DNA of 64,000 bases, from assembly GCA_009917455.1 (NCBI GenBank), contig QZDS01000003.1:62001-126000 (forward strand), given 5' to 3'. The DNA comes from a bacterium 1xD8-48 (GTDB lineage: Bacteria > Bacillota > Clostridia > Lachnospirales > Lachnospiraceae). This document shows, one piece after another, positions 1-8,445 of this stretch; within the stretch, counting starts at the first letter, position 1, and every line of letters starts with the position of its first letter. The notes beneath the pieces are model-generated. The model had not been told where the DNA came from. It made no database searches and worked only from the letters and a program-made list of their open reading frames with translations. The position numbers were made by a program, and so were the translations under genes.

Positions 1-598
1 CCCACAGCATCACGGCTCCATATCCTTTCAGTATTTCTTTTTGAAGTTCCTTTATGCCTCCTCTGATATCCATGCATTTTGTGATTTTGTATTTGTCCCT
101 GCGAGTTTCAAATTTCCGCAGAACGTCCTCGATATCCCTTTCCCCGTGAATGAGCAGAATTTCTCTTGGGGGAAACACCCTCCGGTAAACCGTATTTCCC
201 AGCCAGGTAAAAATCCCTGCAATGAGAATCTGTACAAGGGTCGCCGCCGCAAAATAATCCAGCGGAACCAGCCAGTTATTCATCAGCGAAAGCTGCGCAT
301 AGGTGATGGCATTCACGAAAAAAAGCGCAAAGACCTGAGATAAAAACACATCCACCGTTTTCAGATAGCCGATTTTCATTCCCCCGTAGGTGTTGTTGAA
401 AAAAAGCAGCAGCACCACATAGATTAAAATCACCAGAATATGGCCGTTTTTCGTAAACTTAAGGCCCCGGTTAAAATTATTGATAATCGGATAATAGTAA
501 TTCATCCAGGCATATGTATAGACCGCAGCCTGCATCAGCACCCCAATGAAGCTGAGCCAGAGCACGCCGATTCTTTTTAAGGATTCCAATCGTTTCAC
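1..598 (-). CDS. Exopolysaccharide sugar-phosphate transferase, N-terminal part (cut by window edge)
   Basis: The reading frame runs off the left edge, so only about 199 N-terminal residues are present. They form several hydrophobic helices followed by a soluble CoA-binding-like region (FPPREILLIHGERDIEDVL), as in undecaprenyl-phosphate sugar phosphotransferases of the WcaJ/CpsE type that put the first sugar on the lipid carrier for capsule or exopolysaccharide. The C-terminal catalytic domain is outside the window. I chose the GTG at 598 because AGGAG lies 8 bases upstream and no ATG fits. Two glycosyltransferases lie just upstream in the same direction, which supports a surface-polysaccharide cluster. 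The family call rests on topology and N-terminal resemblance only. Confidence 0.7.
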   Translation of the reverse strand, partial: MKRLESLKRIGVLWLSFIGVLMQAAVYTYAWMNYYYPIINNFNRGLKFTKNGHILVILIYVVLLLFFNNTYGGMKIGYLKTVDVFLSQVFALFFVNAITYAQLSLMNNWLVPLDYFAAATLVQILIAGIFTWLGNTVYRRVFPPREILLIHGERDIEDVLRKFETRRDKYKITKCMDIRGGIKELQKEILKGYGAVMLW

Positions 599-635
599 AC
601 CAAAATCTCCTCGTATTTAAAGTTCCGCCACAGCT

Positions 636-1397
636 CTAGAGCCTGCGCCAGGTAGCCCGCACCGCCCAGAAAAACAGATTATAACCGCTGCGGCAAAAAG
701 AAAGCCCTTCCTGTTTCCTGTAGAGATTCCATATTCTTCTTATTGCCTCCAGCTTATTGGAAGATAAGGATTTTGCCGGTCTCCTGTAAATTACCAGAAC
801 CTCGTCAAGCCCGTATGCCGTAAATCCGCTGCGAAGCAGCTTCCACCAGGTCGCCGTATCCTCGCTTTTAATTTCAGGCATCTGAATAATCTCACGGCCG
901 GTTTTCTTTGTGTCGAGAAGCACTGTGGAGGTAAAGATAACCGTCCGTGAAAGCGCTTTCTCATATACAAGCTCTGCCGGGGCATGGACTGTTTTTCCCG
1001 TCCCTGCGGCATTTTCGTCCCCGAACTCATAAGATGTAAACACAAAGGCTGCCTGCTTTTCCTCCATAAAGGAAAGCTCTCTCTCCAGCTTGTCCGGCAG
1101 CCAGACATCATCCGCATCGAGGAAGGCGATGTATCGCCCGGCGGCGGCATTTATTCCCGTGTTCCGCGCTCTGGCCGCGCCCTCGTTCACGGGTTTGGCA
1201 ATCAGCCTGATTCTTTTATCTTCTGATAAGAGACCCTCGATTTTCCGTCTGCCATCATCCTTTGAGCAGTCGTCCACCAGTATCAGTTCCCAGTTTTCAT
1301 AAGTCTGGCTCCTGACCATGGCAATCGTCTCTTCTATATAAAATCCGGCATTGTAAACCGGCACGATAATGCTTACCAGTCTGTCCTGTATTTCCAT
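636..1397 (-). CDS. Family 2 glycosyltransferase (GT-A fold)
   Basis: A cytoplasmic inverting glycosyltransferase of about 253 residues. The N-terminal VSIIVPVYNAGFYIEETI block and LVDDCSKDDG form the nucleotide-sugar site, and FLDADDVW carries the metal-binding DxD-type motif. The C-terminal third is variable and probably sets the acceptor. ATG at 1397 is preferred (GGGGAAAG a few bases upstream); a longer TTG form from 1421 has no ribosome-binding site. It lies 38 bp upstream of the sugar-phosphate transferase on the same strand, so it probably adds a later sugar to the same lipid-linked unit. Donor and acceptor cannot be read from the sequence. Confidence 0.85.
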   Translation of the reverse strand: MEIQDRLVSIIVPVYNAGFYIEETIAMVRSQTYENWELILVDDCSKDDGRRKIEGLLSEDKRIRLIAKPVNEGAARARNTGINAAAGRYIAFLDADDVWLPDKLERELSFMEEKQAAFVFTSYEFGDENAAGTGKTVHAPAELVYEKALSRTVIFTSTVLLDTKKTGREIIQMPEIKSEDTATWWKLLRSGFTAYGLDEVLVIYRRPAKSLSSNKLEAIRRIWNLYRKQEGLSFCRSGYNLFFWAVRATWRRL

Positions 1398-1460
1398 TTG
1401 CGCTTTCCCCGTTCCCGCCAAACTGTGCTCACGCAGACACTCCTGAAAACTCCGTTACTT

Positions 1461-2390
1461 TCATATTTCTTCTTTTACAAGATAGATTGGCCTTCTTTTC
1501 ACTTCCATATACGTTTTTGCAAGATATTGTCCCACTATTCCCAGACAAAAAAGCTGTACGCCGCTGATTAGCGAAATAATACACACAAGGGACGGCCATC
1601 CCGAGGTAGGGTCGCCAAATATCGCCTTTCTCACAATGGTAAAAATAATCAGCGCAAAGGCCGCCAGGCAGAAAAGCACGCCCATAAAAGCGGCAAAGGC
1701 CAGCGGCGCCGTGGAAAAAGCCGTGATGCCGTCTATCGAGTAAAGAAACAGCTTCCAGAAAGACCACTTCGTCTCTCCCTTTTTCCGTTCTATATTTTCA
1801 AACTCCAGCCATTTGGTCTCAAACCCGACCCAGCCGAAAATCCCCTTGCTGAACCGGTTATACTCTCCCATGGAAAGAATGGCGTCAACCACCTGTCTCG
1901 TCATAAGCCGGTAATCCCTGGCCCCGTCCATAATCTCCGTCCTTGAAATTTTCTTCATCAGCCGGTAAAAAATCCTGGCAAAAAAAGAACGCAGCGGCGG
2001 TTCTCCTTTCCTTGTGACTCTCCTGGTTGCCACCGTGTCGTATCCCTGCTCCACATATCCGTACATTTCCGGCAAAAGCGAAGGCGGATCCTGCAAATCC
2101 GCATCAAGGAACACCACATAATCCCCCCTGGCCTTCTCAAGTCCGGCATATATGGCCGCTTCCTTCCCGAAGTTTCTGGAAAATGAAACAAGGTGCACCC
2201 GCTCATCCCCTCCTGCCAGCTTTTTCACTTCCGCCGCCGTGCCGTCCTTAGAGCCGTCGTCAATGAAAAAAAGCTCAAGAGCCACATCCTTTTCCCGGAA
2301 AAAGGCTTCATTTTTCATAAATTCATGATAAAAATCAACGATATTCTCCTCCTCGTTATAGCAGGGAACAATTGCGCTGAGCACCTTCAT
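1461..2390 (-). CDS. Membrane glycosyltransferase, GtrB/CsbB-type (GT2)
   Basis: 309 residues. The N-terminal GT2 domain starts LSAIVPCYNEEENI, with FFIDDGSKDGT and the FLDADLQDPP motif typical of polyprenyl-phosphate glucosyl- or mannosyltransferases such as GtrB, CsbB and YkoT. Two long hydrophobic helices near residues 225-290 anchor it. Family members usually make undecaprenyl-phosphate-linked hexose for later transfer outside the membrane; a partner flippase or GT-C enzyme is not visible here. It is the first gene of a minus-strand group of three surface-polysaccharide genes. Length and motif order are normal. Confidence 0.85.
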   Translation of the reverse strand: MKVLSAIVPCYNEEENIVDFYHEFMKNEAFFREKDVALELFFIDDGSKDGTAAEVKKLAGGDERVHLVSFSRNFGKEAAIYAGLEKARGDYVVFLDADLQDPPSLLPEMYGYVEQGYDTVATRRVTRKGEPPLRSFFARIFYRLMKKISRTEIMDGARDYRLMTRQVVDAILSMGEYNRFSKGIFGWVGFETKWLEFENIERKKGETKWSFWKLFLYSIDGITAFSTAPLAFAAFMGVLFCLAAFALIIFTIVRKAIFGDPTSGWPSLVCIISLISGVQLFCLGIVGQYLAKTYMEVKRRPIYLVKEEI

Positions 2391-2476
2391 ACTACTTTAC
2401 CCCTTCAGTCTTACCGCTAATTGATACTTTTCCTATTTTATCACACGAAAAGAAATATCTCAACAAAAAGACGACA

Positions 2477-2495
2477 GGCAGGGTTGACCCCTGCC
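2477..2495 (-). terminator. Probable intrinsic terminator after the LytTR gene
   Basis: GGCAGGG and CCCTGCC flank a five-base loop, and the minus-strand sequence continues TGTCGTCTTTTTG. This lies about 75 bp past the LytTR stop codon. A second small hairpin (TCAGGG/CCCTGA, 2515-2532) lies between them. The T-run begins several bases after the stem, so efficiency is uncertain. Confidence 0.45.
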
Positions 2496-2570
2496 CAGGA
2501 TATGAAATGCTTTCATCAGGGAGAACCCCCTGACATTTCCATTATACTTCTTTTTCCGCCGATTTTCTGT

Positions 2571-3320
2571 TCATGTAACAAATAACTCACCTGCATGTAA
2601 CTTTTTGCTCATAAAAAGCTCTTTGCAGACCCGTTCCACAGCTTCCCGCCGCCCCCGGCTGACGGGGACGTCGGCTCCGTTATGCATTCTCAGGCGCTTT
2701 GAATTAAACTGCTCAATCTGCCTGGCGTTCACCAGATAAGACTGGTGAGTCCTTACAAAATTATGATTGCAGAGAGACAGTTCTTCCTCCAGCATATTCA
2801 TGCTCTGATAAAAAACATACTGCCTGCCTCTTTCGAGAAAAGACTTTATCCTGCGTTTTTCACTTTCAAAATAAAAGACTTCTCCCAGGGGGATGTTAAC
2901 CGTTTTTCTGTTATATTTAACCGGAAAGCTTTCAAAAAATATCCTCTGGTCTTCCACAATCTTGTCAAGCACATCGAACACCTTCAGTCTTGCGATTGGC
3001 TTCGGGACATACAGGATGGGATGGACGCTGAACATCTCACAAAAATATTCCTCATGCCCGGTCACAAATACAAAGTGCACGGGCCCGCACAGCTCCTTTA
3101 TTCTGACGGCAGCATCTATACCGTCAATCCCTCCCAGTTCTATATCCATAAACACTACCGCAAAATCGCCTGTCTGTTCAATGCCAAGCAAAACCTCCTC
3201 ACCGCTTCTGTACTTTTCAACCTGTACCCTTACGCCATGTAATCCGGCCCAGGCTCTGATACATTCCGCAAGCGCCTCCCGGCAGAATGCAGCATCGTCG
3301 CATACCGCTATCCGTAACAT
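2571..3320 (-). CDS. LytTR-family response regulator (AgrA/ComE type)
   Basis: About 249 residues: an N-terminal receiver domain (LRIAVCDDAAF; phosphoacceptor Asp in VVFMDIELGG) and a C-terminal LytTR DNA-binding domain (region from FPVKYNRKTVNIPLGEV, then NFVRTHQSYLVN). Such proteins are phosphorylated by membrane histidine kinases, often of quorum-sensing systems. No partner kinase gene is nearby, so it is an orphan in this window. Two starts are possible. ATG at 3320 gives the canonical receiver N-terminus and has AGGGG upstream; ATG at 3341 adds seven residues. It lies 33 bp after the DUF4190-like gene and may be co-transcribed with it. Confidence 0.88.
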   Translation of the reverse strand: MLRIAVCDDAAFCREALAECIRAWAGLHGVRVQVEKYRSGEEVLLGIEQTGDFAVVFMDIELGGIDGIDAAVRIKELCGPVHFVFVTGHEEYFCEMFSVHPILYVPKPIARLKVFDVLDKIVEDQRIFFESFPVKYNRKTVNIPLGEVFYFESEKRRIKSFLERGRQYVFYQSMNMLEEELSLCNHNFVRTHQSYLVNARQIEQFNSKRLRMHNGADVPVSRGRREAVERVCKELFMSKKLHAGELFVT

Positions 3321-3353
3321 CCTTCCCCTCTTACTTTCCATCCTTCGTTAAAA

Positions 3354-3950
3354 CTATAAAAACAGTAAGATTATACTTAATATCCACATAACAAGCGCAA
3401 TCACTACGCCTATGATGCTTAAAATCTGACCGGCTTTTGCCATCCCCGCCTTACTTGAGCCGGAGCCCATCCTTGCACGGGAATATCCCAGCACCGCAAC
3501 GATAATCGCGCCAAGGGGCCATATGAAACCGATAATCACACTGATAATACCAAACACAAGAGCCATTGTCGCCGCACTGGAGTTATCCACTGTCTGAACC
3601 GGAATCGCCCCTCCGCTTCCCTGTGTCTGCGAGATATCCTGCTGCAATGCGCTGTAAAGCTGCTCCAGACTGTCTCTGAAAGGTTTTTTCTGAAGTGTAG
3701 CCACAAAACCTGTGAGCCCCATTTCCTTGCCAAAATTTCCTTTCAGCCACGCTTCAACATGCAGCGTTCCGTTTGAATAGGACCACTTCAAATACTTATA
3801 GCCCTCCATCATAGCGTCTCCCGCCCGGTAGGCAGGCTCGCCTTTCCAGTCTGACATGGAAAACTTATTTTTCTGGAGATAATCGTTCATCATAAAAGAA
3901 ACAAAATCATCCGGCTTGTTTAAAACCAGTTCTCTGACATATCTCGCCAT
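3354..3950 (-). CDS. DUF4190-like membrane protein
   Basis: 198 residues. The soluble N-terminal half (1-120) has no motif I can name but includes an aromatic stretch (YLKWSYSNGTLHVEAWLKG). It is followed by a Gly/Ser linker and two C-terminal transmembrane helices (about 128-155 and 172-198) separated by GYSRARMGSG. This hydrophobic, glycine-rich, two-helix end resembles DUF4190 domains of Firmicute membrane proteins of unknown role. Similar N-terminal regions occur in proteins with an added zinc ribbon, which is absent here. It sits just upstream of the LytTR regulator; no function is claimed. Confidence 0.6.
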   Translation of the reverse strand: MARYVRELVLNKPDDFVSFMMNDYLQKNKFSMSDWKGEPAYRAGDAMMEGYKYLKWSYSNGTLHVEAWLKGNFGKEMGLTGFVATLQKKPFRDSLEQLYSALQQDISQTQGSGGAIPVQTVDNSSAATMALVFGIISVIIGFIWPLGAIIVAVLGYSRARMGSGSSKAGMAKAGQILSIIGVVIALVMWILSIILLFL

Positions 3951-3978
3951 TTTTCCTCACCTCATAAAAATTATTGTT

Positions 3979-4398
3979 TTACAAAACTTTTTTGATTTTT
4001 TCTATCATTTCCTCATATTCGGATTCGCTTAAATACTTTTTGTCCGGATTCATCTGGAACACGCCGCCCCACTCATCCTGTCCTCTGTACTTGGGAACCA
4101 GATGCATGTGCAGATGGCATCCCGTATCACCGTATGCGCCATAGTTCAGTTTATCCGGCGCAAACGCCGCATGAATGGCCTTTGCAGCTCTTGTCACGTC
4201 TGCAAAAAAGCGGTTCCTCTCCTCTTCGCTGATATTCACGATTTCACTGACATGGTCCTTATAAGCCACGATACATCTCCCCGGCTTACTCTGTTCCTTG
4301 AACAGAATCAACTGACTTACGTCCAAATCACAGATTTTGATGCCAAACTTCGCTAAAAGTTCGCCGCCCTGACAGTATCCGCAGTTCTCGTCTTTCAT
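3979..4398 (-). CDS. HIT-family hydrolase
   Basis: 139 residues. The histidine triad is complete: H95, H97 and H99 in CHLHMHLVPKYRG. The family hydrolyses or transfers nucleoside phosphates (AMP-lysine, Ap4A-like and related substrates) through a histidine-nucleotidyl intermediate. An N-terminal CGYC pair may bind zinc, as in several HIT proteins. ATG at 4398 is chosen because AGGAGG lies 8 bases upstream; extending the frame to 4554 adds a hydrophobic, low-complexity stretch with no ribosome-binding site. The 5' leader contains a CCCCGCA/TGCGGGG hairpin (4454-4475). Confidence 0.9.
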   Translation of the reverse strand: MKDENCGYCQGGELLAKFGIKICDLDVSQLILFKEQSKPGRCIVAYKDHVSEIVNISEEERNRFFADVTRAAKAIHAAFAPDKLNYGAYGDTGCHLHMHLVPKYRGQDEWGGVFQMNPDKKYLSESEYEEMIEKIKKVL

Positions 4399-4556
4399 CA
4401 CTGTACCCTCCTGTTTTTTCACAAAATATATAATATTAAAATAACATATCGCTCCCCGCAAAGCAATGTGCGGGGCAAAAGGCAGCGTCAAAATCTTGCA
4501 CAAATTTTCCCTCCCAAATTTATTTATAATTTTTTTCAATATGTAACCGAACATAC

Positions 4557-4584
4557 TTGATTATTTTCCTCCACACGGTATAAT
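4557..4584 (+). promoter_or_regulatory. nrdD promoter
   Basis: TTGATT, a 16-bp spacer and a perfect TATAAT lie about 155 bp upstream of nrdD. No pair of NrdR-type boxes could be recognised next to it. Confidence 0.55.
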
Positions 4585-4623
4585 ACTAAATATGCTCGTC
4601 AAAAATCCGGCGGTATACAATAT

Positions 4624-4732
4624 AATGTGGTAAGGAGGAACCCGTTTAGCGGGAGGATTCCTTATCACCCGGCAGACGCCGCGGGCTTGCCCGCATGGAA
4701 TGCGTCTGCTCAACAATAAATGTGGTAAGGAG
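4624..4732 (+). repeat. Duplicated ribosome-binding segment around a palindrome-rich insert in the nrdD leader
   Basis: The 14-mer AATGTGGTAAGGAG occurs at 4624-4637 and again at 4719-4732, where it supplies the nrdD Shine-Dalgarno. The 81 bp between the copies hold three dyads: CCCG/CGGG (4641-4653), GCGGG/CCCGC (4681-4694) and an outer GCAGACGC/GCGTCTGC pair. The arrangement looks like a small structured insertion with a duplicated target, or a partial tandem duplication that later diverged. Confidence 0.6.
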
Positions 4733-4738
4733 TAAACT

Positions 4739-6901
4739 ATGAACATCATCAAGCGCAGCGGCGTGGAAGTAACCTTTGACGCCGTTAAAATAGAAGATGC
4801 CGTAAAAAAGGCAAACGCAACCGTACAGGAACGCGACCGCCTGAGCGCATCTCAAATCAGGCATGTCGTGGACAGCGTCACCCGCCTTTGCCGTAAAATG
4901 ACGCACAGCCCCAACGTGGAAGAAATACAGGATATGGTGGAAGCGGAAATTATGAAGCAGCAGTCCTACAAGCTGGCCTCCAATTACATCACCTACCGCT
5001 ATAAAAGAGCCCTTGTCCGCAAATCCAACTCCACGGACGAACAGATACTTTCACTTTTAGAGTGCAACAATGAAGAGGTACTGCAGGAAAACTCCAACAA
5101 AAATCCGATTGTCAACAGTGTGCAGCGGGATTACATGGCCGGCGAAGTCAGCAAGGATATTACCAAACGCTTTCTTCTCCCCGAAGACGTGACGCAGGCT
5201 CATGAACAGGGTATTATTCATTTTCATGATTCCGATTATTTTGCGCAGCATATGCACAACTGCTGCCTTGTCAATCTGGAAGACATGCTTCAAAACGGCA
5301 CCATCATCAGCGAGGCCATGATTGAAAAGCCCCACAGCTTTTCCACGGCCTGTAATATCGCCACCCAGTCCATTGCCCAGATTGCAAGCTCCCAGTACGG
5401 CGGTCAGAGCATCACGCTCTCCCACCTTGCACCTTTTGTGCAGATAAGCCGCGACAAGTTCCGCCGGGAGGTCCGCGAGGAATTGGAAGCCCAGGGAATA
5501 GAGGCAAAGGACGAGCTGGTTGCAAGCATGGCGGAAATGCGTGTAAAACGCGAAATCAAGCAGGGCGTCCAGATGATTCAGTATCAGGTGCTTACCCTGA
5601 TGACAACCAACGGACAGGCGCCTTTTGTCACGGTATTTATGTATCTGAATGAAGTTCCCGAGGGTCAAATCAGGGACGATTTGGCTATGATTATAAAAGA
5701 AATGCTGGAGCAGCGCATTCAGGGCGTGAAAAACGAGCAGGGTATTTATATCACTCCCGCTTTCCCGAAGCTGATTTATGTCCTGGAGGAAAACAATATT
5801 TCAGAAGACAGTCCTTACTGGGAGCTGACGAAGCTGGCCGCCAGATGTACCGCCAAACGCATGGTACCCGATTACATTTCCGAAAAAATCATCAGGAAAT
5901 TAAAGGATGGAAACTGCTACCCCTGCATGGGATGCCGTTCCTTCCTCACCGTATATAAGGATGAAGAGGACAATTATAAATTTTACGGAAGATTCAATCA
6001 GGGCGTGGTCACCTTAAATCTGGTGGACGTGGCCTGCTCCTCCGGCGGCGACATGGACAAATTCTGGAATATTATGGATGAACGCCTTGCCCTGTGCAGA
6101 CGCGCGCTGATGTGTCGTCATGAACGTTTAAAAGGTACGCCCTCTGATGTAGCGCCCATTTTATGGCAGAACGGAGCGTTGGCGCGCCTGAAAAAGGGCG
6201 AAACCATAGACAGGCTGCTCTACGGCGGATATTCCACAATCTCCCTTGGCTATGCCGGTTTGTGTGAGTGTGTCCGCTATATGACCGGCAAATCCCATAC
6301 GGATTCGGAAGCGACTCCTTTTGCCCTGAAGGTGATGAATTACTTAAATGACACCTGTAAAAAGTGGGCCGCTGAAACCAACATTGCTTTCAGCCTTTAC
6401 GGAACTCCTCTGGAGTCCACCACCTACAAATTTGCCAAATGCCTCCAGAACCGTTTTGGAAGCATCCCCGGCGTGACCGACAAGAATTATATTACAAACA
6501 GTTATCATATACATGTGACTGAATCAGTCAATGCTTTTGACAAGCTGTCTTTTGAAGCCCAGTTCCAGGAATTGTCGCCCGGCGGTGCTATCAGCTATGT
6601 GGAAGTACCCAATATGCAGAACAACATTGATGCGGTGCTGGCGGTTATGCGGCATATTTATGACCATATCATGTATGCGGAGCTGAACACCAAAAGCGAT
6701 TACTGCCAGGTATGCGGATACGACGGAGAAATCCAAATCATCGAGGATGAGCACAAAAAGCTGGTGTGGAAATGCCCTAACTGCGGCAATCAGGACCAGA
6801 GTAAAATGAATGTTGCAAGGCGGACATGCGGCTATATCGGTACTCAGTTCTGGAATCAGGGACGTACTCAGGAAATCCGGGAAAGAGTTATGCATCTGTA
6901 A
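4739..6901 (+). CDS. nrdD: Anaerobic (class III) ribonucleoside-triphosphate reductase
   Basis: 720 residues, normal for NrdD. It reduces NTPs to dNTPs without oxygen, with formate as usual reductant, using a glycyl radical made by NrdG. An N-terminal ATP-cone (about 1-95) gives allosteric control. The zinc site is CQVCGYDG with CPNCGNQ near the C-terminus, and the glycyl radical lies in RRTCGYIG (Gly about 698). The start has GGAG in TAAGGAGTAAACT directly upstream. A terminator follows at 6997. Its activase gene is on the same strand but 1.5 kb away, with unrelated genes between, rather than adjacent as is usual. Confidence 0.97.
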   Translation: MNIIKRSGVEVTFDAVKIEDAVKKANATVQERDRLSASQIRHVVDSVTRLCRKMTHSPNVEEIQDMVEAEIMKQQSYKLASNYITYRYKRALVRKSNSTDEQILSLLECNNEEVLQENSNKNPIVNSVQRDYMAGEVSKDITKRFLLPEDVTQAHEQGIIHFHDSDYFAQHMHNCCLVNLEDMLQNGTIISEAMIEKPHSFSTACNIATQSIAQIASSQYGGQSITLSHLAPFVQISRDKFRREVREELEAQGIEAKDELVASMAEMRVKREIKQGVQMIQYQVLTLMTTNGQAPFVTVFMYLNEVPEGQIRDDLAMIIKEMLEQRIQGVKNEQGIYITPAFPKLIYVLEENNISEDSPYWELTKLAARCTAKRMVPDYISEKIIRKLKDGNCYPCMGCRSFLTVYKDEEDNYKFYGRFNQGVVTLNLVDVACSSGGDMDKFWNIMDERLALCRRALMCRHERLKGTPSDVAPILWQNGALARLKKGETIDRLLYGGYSTISLGYAGLCECVRYMTGKSHTDSEATPFALKVMNYLNDTCKKWAAETNIAFSLYGTPLESTTYKFAKCLQNRFGSIPGVTDKNYITNSYHIHVTESVNAFDKLSFEAQFQELSPGGAISYVEVPNMQNNIDAVLAVMRHIYDHIMYAELNTKSDYCQVCGYDGEIQIIEDEHKKLVWKCPNCGNQDQSKMNVARRTCGYIGTQFWNQGRTQEIRERVMHL

Positions 6902-6996
6902 ACCGGTGCGGCGGCTTTGCCGCGTTTCACACACATACGGTAAAGATTAGATGCATAAATGATAATACGAGAAAGTAAGTTTTTTATTTATTTTTT

Positions 6997-7025
6997 GGTG
7001 GCCGGGAAATCCGACCACCTTTTTA
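6997..7025 (+). terminator. Intrinsic terminator downstream of nrdD
   Basis: GGTGG-CCGG paired with CCG-CCACC around a short AAAT loop, followed by TTTTTAT. A weaker GC-rich dyad (GCGGC/GCCGC, about 6910-6922) lies just after the stop codon. Confidence 0.75.
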
Positions 7026-7146
7026 TACCAGACAGACGGCTTTTGGGCAGCAGAACAAAACGAAACGGCGAGGGAAGAAATTTATGTGAATTTTATTGTA
7101 AAGACAGACGCAGGAAGTTAAGGCAAAACGTACCGCAAAGAACAGT

Positions 7147-7950
7147 GTGTTTTTAGACCTCTTCCAAGATAAAAAGAACTTGTTGGAATTGTATAAAACA
7201 TTGCACCCGGAGGATACGGACGCAACAGCGGACACACTGGATATTGTAACGATAGACAATGTTTTGACAGATAATCCCTATAATGATTTGGGCATAATGG
7301 TGGGTAGCAACAGATTACTGTTGCTTTTGGAGGCACAAGCCAATTGGACGGTAAATATTCTAATCAGAATACTGCTGTATTTAGCTCAGAGTTACCATGA
7401 ATATTTTGAGAGAACAAGCCAGAGTCTATATAAAAGCAAGAAAGTAAAAATGCCAAAGCCTGAACTTTATGTGATATTCACAGGAAATAAAGGCAGAAAA
7501 CCCGACACAATATCGTTGTCCAAAGAATTTTTTGATGGTGCGGATATTGATATTGAGATAAAAGCCAAAGTCATATATGAGAGCAATAAGGACAATATAA
7601 TCAACGAATACATTGTTTTTTGCAAAGTATTTAACGAGCAGATAAAAGAGCATGGAATGACGAAACAGGCGGTTACAGAAACAATCCGTATTTGCAAGGA
7701 CCGGAACATCTTAAAACAATATCTAAGCAGCAAGGAAGTGGAGGTAGTAACGATTATGATGAGTTTATTTGATGACGAGCAGATTATGAGGACTTACGAG
7801 AAAGATATTAAAAGAGAAACTCTAATAGAAAAATCAATACTTATGTTAAAAAAAGGGAAAATAAATATTGATGAGGTCAGCGAGTATTTTCCCGAATTAC
7901 TGGAAAGTGACATAAAAGAAATTGAATCAGAGGTCATGCAGTTAGCATAA
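7147..7950 (+). CDS. Rpn-family recombination-promoting nuclease, probably with a damaged start
   Basis: 267 residues from GTG at 7147. VFLDLFQDKKNLLELY, LHPEDT and ILIRILLYLAQ are the N-terminal signature of Rpn/PD-(D/E)XK 'putative transposase' proteins, whose nuclease core includes MVGSNRLLLLLEAQ and MPKPELYVIFTG. The C-terminal third is charged and helical. The frame is open upstream to a stop at 7099 and reads KAKRTAKNS, matching the usual family N-terminus M-A-K-R-T; but the codon where Met is expected (7120-7122) is AAG. Either an ATG was lost and the gene is weak or dead, or translation starts at GTG without a clear ribosome-binding site. It is AT-rich relative to nrdD and looks acquired. 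Confidence 0.75.
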   Translation: MFLDLFQDKKNLLELYKTLHPEDTDATADTLDIVTIDNVLTDNPYNDLGIMVGSNRLLLLLEAQANWTVNILIRILLYLAQSYHEYFERTSQSLYKSKKVKMPKPELYVIFTGNKGRKPDTISLSKEFFDGADIDIEIKAKVIYESNKDNIINEYIVFCKVFNEQIKEHGMTKQAVTETIRICKDRNILKQYLSSKEVEVVTIMMSLFDDEQIMRTYEKDIKRETLIEKSILMLKKGKINIDEVSEYFPELLESDIKEIESEVMQLA

Positions 7951-7963
7951 TCAATCATATGTC

Positions 7964-8002
7964 AGAGCATATAGGAACTGAACTCTATATGCTCTGTTTT
8001 TT
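7964..8002 (+). terminator. Intrinsic terminator after the Rpn gene
   Basis: A perfect 11-bp stem, AGAGCATATAG with CTATATGCTCT, around a 10-base loop, followed by GTTTTTT. Confidence 0.88.
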
Positions 8003-8022
8003 GCTTTCTAATCCAAAAAGTA

Positions 8023-8053
8023 TTGACTATTCCCCTGGGGGTTAGTTTATCAT
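8023..8053 (+). promoter_or_regulatory. Possible promoter of the 52-residue membrane peptide
   Basis: TTGACT at 8023 and TATCAT at 8048 with a 19-bp gap, just upstream of a strong ribosome-binding site. The spacing is longer than ideal. Confidence 0.35.
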
Positions 8054-8073
8054 ATTTGGGGAGGTGAGAATAT

Positions 8074-8232
8074 ATGGATGAACATAAAATATTCAAAAAC
8101 GCAGCTATACCTGTTATCTTAATGATTATAGGTTTAAACCATTATACACAGAATCTGCTTTTATCAATAATTGCCGGAACAGGAATTTACGCGATAGCCT
8201 CTTTTATAGACTTCCATCAACAAGGGAGCTGA
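8074..8232 (+). CDS. Small membrane peptide, 52 residues, function unknown
   Basis: ATG at 8074 is preceded by GGGGAGGTGAG, one of the strongest ribosome-binding sites in the window, and the frame closes with TGA at 8232. The peptide starts MDEHKIFKNAAIPVILMIIG and has two hydrophobic segments (about residues 10-20 and 28-45), ending FIDFHQQGS. It resembles the short holin- or immunity-like peptides common in Firmicutes, but I recognise no family. It lies in the AT-rich insertion between nrdD and nrdG, after the Rpn terminator, with its own possible promoter. Confidence 0.55.
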   Translation: MDEHKIFKNAAIPVILMIIGLNHYTQNLLLSIIAGTGIYAIASFIDFHQQGS

Positions 8233-8445
8233 CAAAACAGGCAGGGGTGAAGCGGGAAAAAGATTATAAAAAATTCGTAAATGTTTTATTGCATTAGCCG
8301 GTATAAAATAATAAAATAGAGATAGAAAAGTATAAACTGTAACAGAGGAACCGTCCTGTTCATATGCCTGTGGTCGCGAGAGAAATAAAGGGGGAACCCG
8401 AATTGAGGGAAATGATGCGACTGCGCCGCCAAAAAAGGATAAATT

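Noticed and set aside
4557..4738. NrdR boxes before nrdD
   Set aside because: Only loosely similar words (ACAATATAATGTGG) are present and not as a properly spaced pair.
5057..5668. 203-codon frame antisense to nrdD
   Set aside because: A shadow of a strongly coding gene; no ribosome-binding site and no family resemblance.
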